Below are positions 1-7,752 of a stretch of DNA of 64,000 nucleotides, piece after piece (position 1 is the first letter of the stretch; every line of letters begins with the position of its first letter). This DNA comes from Desulfitobacterium_A nosdiversum (GTDB taxonomy: Bacteria > Bacillota > Desulfitobacteriia > Desulfitobacteriales > Desulfitobacteriaceae): contig NZ_CP172056.1 in the NCBI RefSeq assembly GCF_049860565.1, positions 1 to 64,000 of the forward strand, read 5' to 3'. The notes beneath the pieces are model-generated. The model searched no databases. It was not told the origin of the DNA and was given only the letters and a program-made list of their open reading frames with translations. The position numbers and the translations under genes are program-made.

Positions 1-1
1 G

Positions 2-181
2 AAAAAAGCGGTTACGAGAGCTTCAGAAATGGTTAAACGAGGTGCTGATACCATTGTATTAGCTTCTTGTATAACGAAAGGAAATCCAATTGGTTTTCCC
101 TGCCCTAATGCTGATCAAATGAAGCAAGCGATCTCCAGAAAATTAGGCGACACCGTAAGAATAATCGATTACACCCATTAA
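2..181 (+). CDS. CGGC domain-containing protein (3' end only)
   Basis: Only the last 59 codons lie in the window; the gene starts upstream. The visible part reads as the C-terminal half of the CGGC-domain family, small proteins thought to bind metal or iron-sulfur through cysteines. I see a Cys in the ASCITKG segment and a second in GFPCPN, then an ending IIDYTH that I recall as typical of the family. The first cysteine cluster that names the family would be just outside the window. Function is unknown beyond the family label. A strong intrinsic terminator follows, so this is the end of its transcription unit. Confidence 0.6.
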   Translation, partial: KKAVTRASEMVKRGADTIVLASCITKGNPIGFPCPNADQMKQAISRKLGDTVRIIDYTH

Positions 182-234
182 AAAGGATGTTACGGTCGAA
201 AGAAAATAGATAAGAGAAAACATTTCGACATAAC

Positions 235-275
235 CAAAAAGGAAGAACTAGACTTAATCTGGTTCTTCCTTTTTG
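235..275 (+). terminator. Intrinsic terminator after the CGGC-domain gene
   Basis: An AAAAAGGAAGAAC stem pairs with GGTTCTTCCTTTTT across a short loop and ends in a run of Ts on the + strand. It separates the CGGC gene from htrA. The rest of 182-429 shows no gene; the htrA promoter should lie in its A/T-rich second half but I cannot fix it. Confidence 0.8.
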
Positions 276-429
276 AGATTTTTAACTTTTATACACAACT
301 TTATCACAAAAAATTCAGCTAATCTTCAGCTAATAATCAATTTCGGCTCAGGTAAAAAGACTATATTATTCACATACAAAAGTTGAAAGAAAACAAAGTC
401 GCACAGCGTGTTATAAGGAGGTCACTTTT

Positions 430-1740
430 ATGGATAACGAATTTAATGACGAAAATAAATCTCAAAATAAGGGATTGAATGAGCCCCATATTCCCCAAGA
501 GATTGACGCCGTCATCGTCGAAAGCAAATCAAATTCTGATTCTTCCGGTTCATCGGGTTTTTCTGGCTACTCCAGCTATTCAAGCTTCTCAGCCCCTTCC
601 TCCCCTAAACCGAAACTCAGTAAGAAATTAGCAGGTGTCGTTGCTCTTTGCCTAACAAGCGCTATGATCGGGGGACTGACGACGGTTACTCTTCTTCCTC
701 GGATTTATCCCAATTTACTCTCGTCTAACCAAACCGCTTTAACCACTTCTTCTCTTAGCCCGATCTCAACAGTAAGCAATTCGTCACAATTCCCGGTTAC
801 ACAAATTGCAAAAACAGTTGGACCTGCAGTCGTCGGTGTTTCGAATTTCCAATCGCCTCAAAACCGTTTTTCCCGTCAAAACAGCTCAAGCTCAGGACTG
901 CAGGAAGCTGGAACAGGATCCGGCTTTATCATTGATGCTCAAAAAGGCTATATCGTAACCAATAATCATGTTATTGACGGCGCACAAAAAATTACTGTAA
1001 GTTTAAGCGACGGCCGTACATTGGACGCGAAACTTGTTGGCGCGGATGCACGAACCGATCTTGCTGTTTTGCAGATTTCTGATACCAAAAATCTAACTGC
1101 AGTAACCTTAGGCGATTCGACTAAGCTCGAAGTGGGAGCATCTGTGGTTGCCATTGGAAACCCTGGCGGAAATGATTTTGCCCGCTCGGTTACGACCGGA
1201 GTCATTTCTGCAACCAATCGGACGTTAGACATTCAAGGCGAATCCAGTTTCGGTCTCATCCAAACGGATGCCGCGATCAACCCCGGCAACAGCGGCGGAC
1301 CTCTTGTCGACTATCAAGGAAAAGTCATTGGCATTAATTCCGCAAAATATGCCCAGTCCGGTTTTGAGGGCATGGGTTTCTCCATTCCAATCTCAGACGC
1401 GTTACCCACGATTCAACAATTGATTCAAAAAGGTGTTGCTACCCATCCTGCACTTTACGTTTCCATAAATGATCAATATAACACCTATGCTCAAAGCAAT
1501 AATCTGCCTCAAGGGGCTTATGTTGCAGAAGCAACTTCCGGGGGCCCAGCCGACAAAGCTGGAATTAAGCAAGGAGACGTCATCACCAAAATTAACGATA
1601 CCACTATTCAAAATTCGAGTGATTTAGTTCGTGAGCTCTATAAATATAAAGTAGGCGATAAAATCAGTGTGACCTTTGTCCGCAGCGGAAAAAGTCAAGT
1701 AGTTCAGGCTACACTCGGTGAAATCAATTCCAATCAATAG
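430..1740 (+). CDS. htrA: HtrA/DegP-type membrane-anchored serine protease
   Basis: A trypsin-like S1C protease that degrades or processes misfolded proteins at the outer face of the membrane. After a Ser-rich low-complexity cytoplasmic stretch (about residues 33-60), one membrane segment runs from about 68 to 90. The protease domain carries a complete triad: His180 in TNNHVID, Asp210 in RTDLAVL and Ser288 in GNSGGPL. A single PDZ domain fills about residues 340-430. At 436 aa it fits the Firmicute HtrA/YvtA/YyxA class. AAGGAGG stands 8 bases before the ATG. The gene heads a + strand group with the low-complexity protein, apbE and the ferric-reductase-like gene, although a hairpin follows its stop. 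Confidence 0.93.
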   Translation: MDNEFNDENKSQNKGLNEPHIPQEIDAVIVESKSNSDSSGSSGFSGYSSYSSFSAPSSPKPKLSKKLAGVVALCLTSAMIGGLTTVTLLPRIYPNLLSSNQTALTTSSLSPISTVSNSSQFPVTQIAKTVGPAVVGVSNFQSPQNRFSRQNSSSSGLQEAGTGSGFIIDAQKGYIVTNNHVIDGAQKITVSLSDGRTLDAKLVGADARTDLAVLQISDTKNLTAVTLGDSTKLEVGASVVAIGNPGGNDFARSVTTGVISATNRTLDIQGESSFGLIQTDAAINPGNSGGPLVDYQGKVIGINSAKYAQSGFEGMGFSIPISDALPTIQQLIQKGVATHPALYVSINDQYNTYAQSNNLPQGAYVAEATSGGPADKAGIKQGDVITKINDTTIQNSSDLVRELYKYKVGDKISVTFVRSGKSQVVQATLGEINSNQ

Positions 1741-1755
1741 AGCTGTAACTAACCG

Positions 1756-1796
1756 CTGCTGCTTAGCTTAAATAAAACAAAAAAGCTAAGCAGCAG
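1756..1796. terminator. Inverted repeat after htrA
   Basis: A 14-bp perfect stem (CTGCTGCTTAGCTT with its complement) and an A-rich loop follow the htrA stop. No clear T run follows on the + strand, so it may only partly terminate or may protect the 3' end. Confidence 0.55.
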
Positions 1797-1833
1797 TTCG
1801 TGTTTACATAGTCTTAAATTCCACGGAGGTCTT

Positions 1834-2217
1834 ATGAAAAATTTAAAGTCACTAAAATGGGAACTCGGGTTGGCTGGCATGTTAGGTGTCGTTATTCTTC
1901 TTAATGGGATAAAAGCAAGTCCTTCCTTTGATCAGGCAGTATTTACTGCTTCCTCTCAAACTCAATCAAATACTGATTCCTTTAATTCCAACGAAGGAAG
2001 CTTAAATAGTTCAAATTTCTCTGGCTCCCAGAACTCTTCTGCTTCTTCCGACTCCTCAAGCTCTTTCCAGAATCCCAACGGCACAAAACCCTATCCGCCT
2101 GAAACCAACTCGCAATTCAATGACAGCAATTCCAATTCCGCGAACTCTTTTAATCAAGCTCCAAGCACTCCCTCTCAAGGTGCTGTTTCCCCCCATACAC
2201 GAAGCCGGCGTTCCTAG
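1834..2217 (+). CDS. Ser/Asn-rich membrane-anchored hypothetical protein
   Basis: 127 aa. One hydrophobic segment at about residues 10-27 looks like an uncleaved signal anchor. The rest is low-complexity Ser, Asn, Gln and Pro with a basic end (RSRRS). No catalytic motif is visible. GGAGGTC precedes the ATG at good spacing. It sits 39 bp before apbE, so it may be part of the same envelope redox unit, perhaps as an extracytoplasmic spacer or as an acceptor. The family is unrecognised, and the low complexity makes homology searches unreliable. Confidence 0.6.
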   Translation: MKNLKSLKWELGLAGMLGVVILLNGIKASPSFDQAVFTASSQTQSNTDSFNSNEGSLNSSNFSGSQNSSASSDSSSSFQNPNGTKPYPPETNSQFNDSNSNSANSFNQAPSTPSQGAVSPHTRSRRS

Positions 2218-2255
2218 CCAGCTGTTCTGTTTTTCAGTGAAAGGACGTTATATTC

Positions 2256-3314
2256 ATGGCAGCAAACCTCACACTAGATACACGTGAGACTCTTCAATCC
2301 GCAGCTATATATGCTCTAAATACCGATATAGAGATTATGCTATGGTGTGAAAAAGAAAAATTCCCGCCTCTGGAGCTTCTCGCCCAAATTTGGTTTGAGC
2401 GCATAGAAAAGCAGTTCAGCCGCTTTCGCACAGATAGCGAGCTCACTTATATCAACACTTCAAAAGGCAAGCAAACCTCCATTTCAGATCTGATGCTGGA
2501 AGTCCTCCTTTTAGCTGAAAAATACCAACAGATGACCCATGGAATTTTTAACCCTCTTATTTTAAATGCTTTAGAAAGCACAGGTTATGATACTTCCTTC
2601 GAAAAACTCGGCAATAAAAATAGGGACTTGGTCAAACTGCCCCAGAGTGAATATTCAATGGCTAGCTCCTCTCTTGATCAGTCTAATCATTGCGCTTCGA
2701 GCAGTCCTGGCATTACTCTCACCATAACTCTCGACCCCACAGCTCATTCCTTGCAACTTCCTGCCGAAGCAGAGATAGATTTAGGCGGAATCGTAAAAAG
2801 CTGGGCGGTTAAGCGCTTAGCTCAGAAATATAAGCATGAATTAAAAATCAAGCGAGGCTTCGTCAACGCGGGCGGAGATCTCTATGCTTGGGGAAATTCT
2901 TCAGAAACAGGTGAACCTTGGCTCATTGGAGTTGAGGATCCTTGGCAGCCCAGCCAAGATATTGGCATTATCGCTCTTGAAACAGGTTCAGTTGCAACCT
3001 CCAGTAAACTAGGGCGACAGTGGTTAACCGCACAAGGTCCTATGCATCACTTAATTGACCCGCGTACGATGCGGCCCAGCATAAGCGATACCGTTCAATG
3101 CACAATCACGGGTCCAGATGTTATTGAATGCGAGATTTGGACGAAGGTCATTTGCATTCTTGGACTCAACAAAGGGCTTGAGCTCTTTGCGCAAAATACG
3201 AGCGGCTATGAAGCTTTGCTCTTTACCAAAAACAAAGAGACTTATTTTTATGGAGAGAAGTCCTCTCTCGGTAAATTATGGCGCGATCTAAAGGCTCCTT
3301 ACTTTAATTTTTAA
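2256..3314 (+). CDS. apbE: ApbE-family FAD:protein FMN transferase
   Basis: Transfers FMN from FAD onto a Thr or Ser of partner flavoproteins, using Mg2+. Family signatures are the DLGGIVKSWAV segment (about residues 175-190), the NAGGDLYAWG loop (about 205) and HLIDPRT (about 267). The usual C-terminal DALST-like motif is changed to CEIWTKV, so substrate or metal handling may differ. Unlike many ApbE proteins it has no lipoprotein signal, which suggests a cytoplasmic enzyme. At 352 aa it is of normal length; a Ser-rich insertion lies near residues 130-150. It is followed 19 bp later by a ferric-reductase-like membrane protein, a pairing seen in flavin-based electron transfer modules. Confidence 0.88.
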   Translation: MAANLTLDTRETLQSAAIYALNTDIEIMLWCEKEKFPPLELLAQIWFERIEKQFSRFRTDSELTYINTSKGKQTSISDLMLEVLLLAEKYQQMTHGIFNPLILNALESTGYDTSFEKLGNKNRDLVKLPQSEYSMASSSLDQSNHCASSSPGITLTITLDPTAHSLQLPAEAEIDLGGIVKSWAVKRLAQKYKHELKIKRGFVNAGGDLYAWGNSSETGEPWLIGVEDPWQPSQDIGIIALETGSVATSSKLGRQWLTAQGPMHHLIDPRTMRPSISDTVQCTITGPDVIECEIWTKVICILGLNKGLELFAQNTSGYEALLFTKNKETYFYGEKSSLGKLWRDLKAPYFNF

Positions 3315-3333
3315 TTTATCCTGAGGTGAAAAT

Positions 3334-3900
3334 ATGGCACAATGGATACTTAGCTTGCCCCTATGGCAAATCCTCCGCTTTTTAGGCATTGCAGCCTATA
3401 TCCTGATTGCAATCGGAATCTGCACAGGAATTATGTCAAGCATTTCTGGACTCAATTCGATTATCAAACGAAATCTGGTTAAGCTTCACTTATCATTAAC
3501 TAACTATGGAATGCTTTTGGGGCTGTCTCATGGTGTTATAACCATAATTGATCCCTATATGCCCTTTTCCTGGGGCGAAATTCTCATCCCGTTTACCGCT
3601 CAAAACTCCCCCATTTTGAATGGTCTCGGTACTCTGTCCGCTTATGGTATGGTCCTCCTGGTCCTTACCTCAGATTTTCGCCCTAAGATTTCTAAAAAAA
3701 CATGGCATGCCTTTCATCTTTTATCCTATCCTACATTTTTTATGACGTTTATCCACGGTTATGTTCTTGGAACGGATACAGAGATTCCTGAGATCCGTAT
3801 GATTTATCTTGCATCTATGGCAGCTGTGCTGCTTCTTGGCTTAATCCGCTTTACAATAGGATCTTCGGGAAAAACGTATACTACGCAAGGTGCAAAATAA
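3334..3900 (+). CDS. Ferric reductase-like transmembrane protein
   Basis: 188 aa with about five membrane segments and His residues placed as in the heme b-binding ferric-reductase/YedZ transmembrane domain: His in KLHLSL, in GLSHGVI, and the pairs in WHAFHLL and FIHGYVLG. These would ligate heme within the membrane. No flavin or NADPH domain is attached, so it needs a partner. The ApbE directly upstream suggests that partner is covalently flavinylated. GAGGTG precedes the ATG. It is the last gene of the + strand unit. Confidence 0.8.
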   Translation: MAQWILSLPLWQILRFLGIAAYILIAIGICTGIMSSISGLNSIIKRNLVKLHLSLTNYGMLLGLSHGVITIIDPYMPFSWGEILIPFTAQNSPILNGLGTLSAYGMVLLVLTSDFRPKISKKTWHAFHLLSYPTFFMTFIHGYVLGTDTEIPEIRMIYLASMAAVLLLGLIRFTIGSSGKTYTTQGAK

Positions 3901-4036
3901 ATAACCCCCAAATAAAAAAACAAGTTTCGTTAAGGAGTTTAAGACAACGAATCACATTTAAATTCGCATCAACTTGCTCACACTAATCAAAATATCAAAT
4001 CGACTTAGGAATTTTACTTATAAGAAACAGAAACAC

Positions 4037-4070
4037 AGAGAGGAAGACCATTATTTGGTCTTCCTCTCTT
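4037..4070. terminator. Intrinsic terminator hairpin
   Basis: A perfect 14-bp stem AGAGAGGAAGACCA with its complement closes the + strand htrA-to-ferric-reductase unit. The surrounding 3901-4155 holds no gene that I can support. Confidence 0.75.
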
Positions 4071-4155
4071 ACTATGCTCTATCTAGCATCTCCATTGATT
4101 TAAATTTTTTGCAAATAAGCTTATTACACATTTTAAGAATAATATGACATAGTTC

Positions 4156-4332
4156 TTAATTGGGGTTTACATACTTTAACGCCATGATAATCAGGAACAA
4201 TGAGGTTAAGAGAAGAAACATAAAGAAAATAAAAATTTGAAATTTATGATTTTCTTTGTATTTTCTATAAAGAAATATAGAAAATCCTAAACATACCAAA
4301 CCAATGACCCCTAGTAATATAGGTATTAACAT
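4156..4332 (-). CDS. Small two-helix membrane protein
   Basis: 58 aa with two hydrophobic helices (about residues 2-21 and 31-51) joined by a basic loop YRKYKENHK. I chose the internal ATG at 4332 because an AGGGGGAGA site stands upstream of it and the protein then begins straight in the first helix. An ATG at 4407 would add 25 mostly polar residues without a ribosome site. It stands alone between two terminators. No function is recognised. Confidence 0.55.
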   Translation of the reverse strand: MLIPILLGVIGLVCLGFSIFLYRKYKENHKFQIFIFFMFLLLTSLFLIIMALKYVNPN

Positions 4333-4521
4333 AAGTTCTCGTCTCCCCCTATTTTTTCCCGTTACCATCTTTACAAATTTGCAACGCATTATCCTATAAT
4401 TGTGCACGAACTTAAGATTTACTTATATTCCATATTATAACATAGGCTCAAATGAATTGTATTGAACTTCCTTTAAATAAGAATTATATGATATTTAAGG
4501 TTTTAAACGGACAGAACCCGT

Positions 4522-4572
4522 AAAATAAAAAGCCGTGTGTCACCTTCCTATTAAGGTTTACACACGGCTTTT
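4522..4572 (-). terminator. Terminator of the nif operon
   Basis: An AAAAGCCGTGTGT stem with its complement is followed on the - strand by TTTTTATTTTA. It lies 110 bp past the nifV stop, and the tiny reading frame at 4593-4664 falls between them. Confidence 0.85.
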
Positions 4573-4592
4573 GGTTATTTCTAAACTGCCTA

Positions 4593-4664
4593 TCATTTTG
4601 ACCATGAAGGTGTACCCTTCCAAACGATAATCAACCCTAAACCGAAGATAATCCACAGACTCAA
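4593..4664 (-). CDS. Candidate 23-aa membrane micropeptide at the end of the nif operon
   Basis: A TTG-started frame sits 18 bp past nifV and before the operon terminator. AGAGGTG stands 6 bases before the TTG; an in-frame GTG at 4673 is a weaker alternative. The product is one hydrophobic helix (WIIFGLGLIIVW) with a basic tail KGTPSWSK, the make-up of a small single-pass peptide. No homologue is recognised. The evidence is the ribosome site, the composition and the placement only. Confidence 0.35.
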   Translation of the reverse strand: MSLWIIFGLGLIIVWKGTPSWSK

Positions 4665-4682
4665 CTTGAGCACCTCTTTTCT

Positions 4683-5807
4683 TTAGATTTTAGCTGAGCC
4701 TTTAATCATGGAAAGGATGTCGGAGGTTTCAAGGGGAGTTTTTTTGTGACTGCTGAGCAAACGGATTCGAATGAGAAGCTCCAAACGCTGATGCTCATCC
4801 ATGGAAACCCCTTCCGCCTTTAATAATCCATTAAGTTCCTTCATTCCTGAGTATTTGCCCATAACCATCTTGTGTTTGCGGGAAACACTTTCCGGAGGAA
4901 AGGATTGATAGTTCTCGATATCCTTTCTTATCCCATCAAGATGGACGGAAGATGTATGCGTGAAAACATCAGCCCCAATGATCGGCTTAGACCGTGGAAT
5001 CTCCCGACGCGTAATCATGCTGACGAGTGAAGAGACTGATTTGATACGACGGATATCGAAGGCTGCAGGCCGATTTAAAATATACTTAAGCGCAACCGCA
5101 ACTTCCTCGAGCGGAACATTACCTGCTCTTTCCCCTAGTCCCCCTACTGTTACACTCACTGCTTTAAATCCGCACCGAATAGCTGTAATCGCATTAGCCG
5201 TAGCCATTCCTAAATCATTATGCGCATGCAGTTCAAAAGGAATCTTGACTTTTTGAACGATAGAGGAAAAGCGAAGATAAACCCCGTATGGATCCAGAAC
5301 ACCTAGAGTATCCGCAAAACGAATTCGATCAACACCCAACAGCTCAGCTTCTTGGGCAACTTCTAAAAGAAAATCTGTATCTGCGCGGCTTGCATCCTCA
5401 AGTCCTAAGGATACGTATTTACCCTCCTTTTTAGCGAGGCTGACACATTCCCCCATAATTTCCATAACCCATGCCCGGCTTTTATTCACCTTATGCTGCA
5501 GATGCTGATCTGATACCGGGATGCTGATTCCTACCGCTTTAACTCCAGTCTGAAAACTTGCTTCAAGGTCACCGGGAACTGCCCGATTCCAAGTACTCAT
5601 CCGGGTCGGCAAGCGCAGCTTTACCAATTTTGTAATGGCCTCTAATTCGTCGGGGCCTGCTGAAGGAACCCCGACTTCCAATTCAGTAACTCCGGCACTT
5701 GCCAGGCAAGTTGCTATTTTCTCTTTCTCAGCATACGTAAAGGCTACCCCTGGCGCCTGTTCACCATCCCTTAGAGTTGTATCACAAAGCCATACCTCAT
5801 CTGACAT
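4683..5807 (-). CDS. nifV: Homocitrate synthase
   Basis: Condenses acetyl-CoA with 2-oxoglutarate to homocitrate, the organic ligand of the FeMo-cofactor. The HMGL/isopropylmalate-synthase barrel is plain: CDTTLRDGEQAPG at residues 8-20, HAHNDLGMATANA as the metal-binding HxH strand, and GGLGERAGNVPLEEV. At 374 aa it matches NifV and lacks the C-terminal regulatory domain of LeuA. Last enzyme gene of the nif operon, 12 bp after nifB. AAGGAGGG stands before the ATG. Its placement with nifB and nifEN makes homocitrate synthase far likelier than isopropylmalate synthase. Confidence 0.94.
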   Translation of the reverse strand: MSDEVWLCDTTLRDGEQAPGVAFTYAEKEKIATCLASAGVTELEVGVPSAGPDELEAITKLVKLRLPTRMSTWNRAVPGDLEASFQTGVKAVGISIPVSDQHLQHKVNKSRAWVMEIMGECVSLAKKEGKYVSLGLEDASRADTDFLLEVAQEAELLGVDRIRFADTLGVLDPYGVYLRFSSIVQKVKIPFELHAHNDLGMATANAITAIRCGFKAVSVTVGGLGERAGNVPLEEVAVALKYILNRPAAFDIRRIKSVSSLVSMITRREIPRSKPIIGADVFTHTSSVHLDGIRKDIENYQSFPPESVSRKHKMVMGKYSGMKELNGLLKAEGVSMDEHQRLELLIRIRLLSSHKKTPLETSDILSMIKGSAKI

Positions 5808-5819
5808 GGGTTTCCCTCC

Positions 5820-6662
5820 TTAAACTAACCCAATCGCATCAGCCCGACATTGTTGACAATGCGTCATCTGTGGAAGGATCGGAGCCACCTGTTTTCTTAA
5901 TTCTTGTATTTGTTCATGGGACGGTGGTACCCGATGCGCAAATTTTGCCTGAGGAATTAGAGGCATTAGGTTTAACAGATCTGCCCCTCTCCTTTTGACT
6001 TCACGAGCTAAATCGGGTATTCCGGCATCATTTAACCCAGGTATAACTACAGTATTCACTTTTACGGTCAGACCTTCCTGTGAAGCAAGCTTCACCCCTT
6101 CCAACTGATTTTGAAGAAGAATATGCGCAGCATCAAACCCGATATACGTGTGTTCTTTCCATCTGATATAACTATAAATTGCCGAGGCAGTAGCTTTATC
6201 TATAGCATTAATGGTCACGGTAAGATGGGATACGCCAATTCTTACCAAATCATCTATTTTTTCCGGAAGAAGAAGCCCGTTTGTGCTTAGGCAAAGAATC
6301 AGTTCAGGAAAATGTTCCTTGACTAATTCCAGTGTTTTAAAAGTAGACGGGTTAGCCAAAGGATCTCCAGGGCCTGCAATTCCAACGACGTTTAAATATT
6401 GCCCCATCGAAGATTGTTTCGCTTCAATAACACGCTGCAGAGCTTCCTCAGGTTTAAGAACTTTACTTGTTACACCAGGACGCGACTCATTCGCACAATC
6501 AAATTTACGAACACAATAATTACAGGAGATGTTGCAGGCGGGCGCCACGGCTAAATGGATTCGACCCGCTTTTTGATGTCTGCCTGTAGAGAAGCAAGGA
6601 TGACCTTGATTCAGACGAGTGTTTGTGGATTCTTGAATTAAATCTTGACAGCAGCTGTCCAT
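5820..6662 (-). CDS. nifB: FeMo-cofactor biosynthesis radical SAM protein NifB
   Basis: Builds the 8Fe-9S-C NifB-co precursor of FeMo-co using S-adenosylmethionine. The radical SAM cluster motif is CNISCNYC (Cys43, Cys47, Cys50), followed by the NifB signature RKFDCANESRPGVTS. At 280 aa this is the short form without the C-terminal NifX-like domain; a separate NifX-type protein is encoded upstream. I start at the ATG at 6662 because GGAGGTG stands 6 bases before it; an in-frame ATG 15 bp earlier has no site and contains this GGAGGTG within its own codons. The upstream gap holds a MITE-like repeat. Confidence 0.95.
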   Translation of the reverse strand: MDSCCQDLIQESTNTRLNQGHPCFSTGRHQKAGRIHLAVAPACNISCNYCVRKFDCANESRPGVTSKVLKPEEALQRVIEAKQSSMGQYLNVVGIAGPGDPLANPSTFKTLELVKEHFPELILCLSTNGLLLPEKIDDLVRIGVSHLTVTINAIDKATASAIYSYIRWKEHTYIGFDAAHILLQNQLEGVKLASQEGLTVKVNTVVIPGLNDAGIPDLAREVKRRGADLLNLMPLIPQAKFAHRVPPSHEQIQELRKQVAPILPQMTHCQQCRADAIGLV

Positions 6663-6722
6663 ATTCAACACCTCCATAATTTAAGTAATCTTTCATTTTT
6701 GTTATTAAAAAATCCGGGTCGT

Positions 6723-7025
6723 GTAGCTTCTCGAACATCCGCTTACTTAGCCGCTCCAGGACTCGCATACTCGCTTTCGTAGCAGCTATCTTCAGCGGAT
6801 AAGCATTCTTTGGAGATAGCCGCTTCGAGCGAAAATGTCCACCGGACACTTTCGTGCCAAACCTTAGGGTAATACCTGAAGTTAACCAGTGGCTACGCTA
6901 AGCTACGAAAGCCTCGTGCACCATATCGCCCCTCTGCGAAAATCGTTTGCTTCTGTGCGATATAGGAGACTGGCTTAGTTAAGGTTCGAAACTTAAGCCT
7001 TAGTCGACTTATCCTCGAAGGGGAG
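6723..7025. repeat. MITE-like intergenic repeat, copy 1 (between fdx and nifB)
   Basis: A roughly 300-bp non-coding, hairpin-rich element fills the fdx-nifB gap. It begins GTAGCTTCTCGAACA, one base different from the terminal repeat of the copy at 10504-10747. Its left part matches the reverse complement of that copy (shared blocks CATCCG, GCTCCAGG, ACCA-TGGC, CGTGC-CCATAT). Its right part (TATAGGA to GACTTATCCTCGA) matches in the direct sense, so the core seems inverted between copies. I see no clear right terminal repeat here. No reading frame inside looks like a protein. Confidence 0.6.
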
Positions 7026-7067
7026 AAACCACTCTTACATGTCTTTTAGCAGATTTATATGCTTTCT

Positions 7068-7331
7068 TCATGCCAGCGCCTTAAAAGTGAAGCAGCCTCG
7101 AATACAGGCCCGGCTGCATGCTTGACAGCCAATGCACTGTTCTTTTTCCATAATTGCAGATACAAACCGCTCGGTATCTTCGTCATCATGATAACTTTCT
7201 AAACCTAAGCAATGCTGGCCGCAGATTTTAACACATCGGCCGCATCCCAAGCATTTTTCATGATCTATAACTTCGACAAACCGGGGAGTCCACGGATGTC
7301 CGCCAAAAGTCTGATAACTTATCGGACTCAA
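7068..7331 (-). CDS. nif-associated 2[4Fe-4S] ferredoxin
   Basis: 87 aa with two four-cysteine clusters, C27xxC30xxC33xxxC37 and C66xxC69xxC72xxxC76, each able to hold a [4Fe-4S] centre. It is of the ferredoxin III type found beside nifB and nifX, probably an electron donor for cofactor assembly or nitrogenase. The start is TTG with GGAGGG nine bases upstream; no ATG fits. It lies between nifX and nifB in the same operon. Confidence 0.88.
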   Translation of the reverse strand: MSPISYQTFGGHPWTPRFVEVIDHEKCLGCGRCVKICGQHCLGLESYHDDEDTERFVSAIMEKEQCIGCQACSRACIRGCFTFKALA

Positions 7332-7377
7332 ATTCTTTCACCCTCCTCTTTTAACAATGAGTATACTTCCAATGATA

Positions 7378-7740
7378 TTACAGTTTCTTCTGCAGCCAGC
7401 GGGGTGGATTTTTAATAAGAAGGTTCTGCAGTTTTTGGGCTGCTTCTTCAATCTTTGTTCCTGGTTCAGTTTTCAGAGGATGAATTTTTTGCTGAATCAA
7501 TCGAGCAGCTGCCGGTCCCCCAATCTGAGTACAATACAGAATTGAACAGTCTTTAACCGCGTTGATTCGAAGATTTACTTTATCATCTTCTTCATCTATG
7601 GGAATCGATGGATCAAAATATTTTGTATCGACCATCTGATAAGATGATGGACCGAATTCATAAATTACGATTTGGGAGCCTTTTGCAAAGTGAGCATCGA
7701 TATGTTCCGAATCCTCACTGCAGAATGCAACTTTTATCAT
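7378..7740 (-). CDS. nifX: NifX-type cofactor-binding protein
   Basis: 120 aa of the dinitrogenase iron-molybdenum cofactor-binding family (NifX/NafY/NifB C-terminal domain). Such proteins carry NifB-co or the VK-cluster between NifB and NifEN. The N-terminal strand IKVAFCSED, HIDAHFAKG with its His residues, and the CTQIGGPAAARLI segment are characteristic. The gene lies directly after nifN, with AGGAGGAG before the ATG. The separate NifX complements the short NifB encoded downstream. Confidence 0.88.
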   Translation of the reverse strand: MIKVAFCSEDSEHIDAHFAKGSQIVIYEFGPSSYQMVDTKYFDPSIPIDEEDDKVNLRINAVKDCSILYCTQIGGPAAARLIQQKIHPLKTEPGTKIEEAAQKLQNLLIKNPPRWLQKKL

Positions 7741-7752
7741 CTCCTGCTCCTC

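Noticed and set aside
6520..6849. 109-codon frame overlapping the start of nifB
   Set aside because: It is the out-of-frame shadow of nifB plus the repeat; nifB has a clear ribosome site in the other frame.
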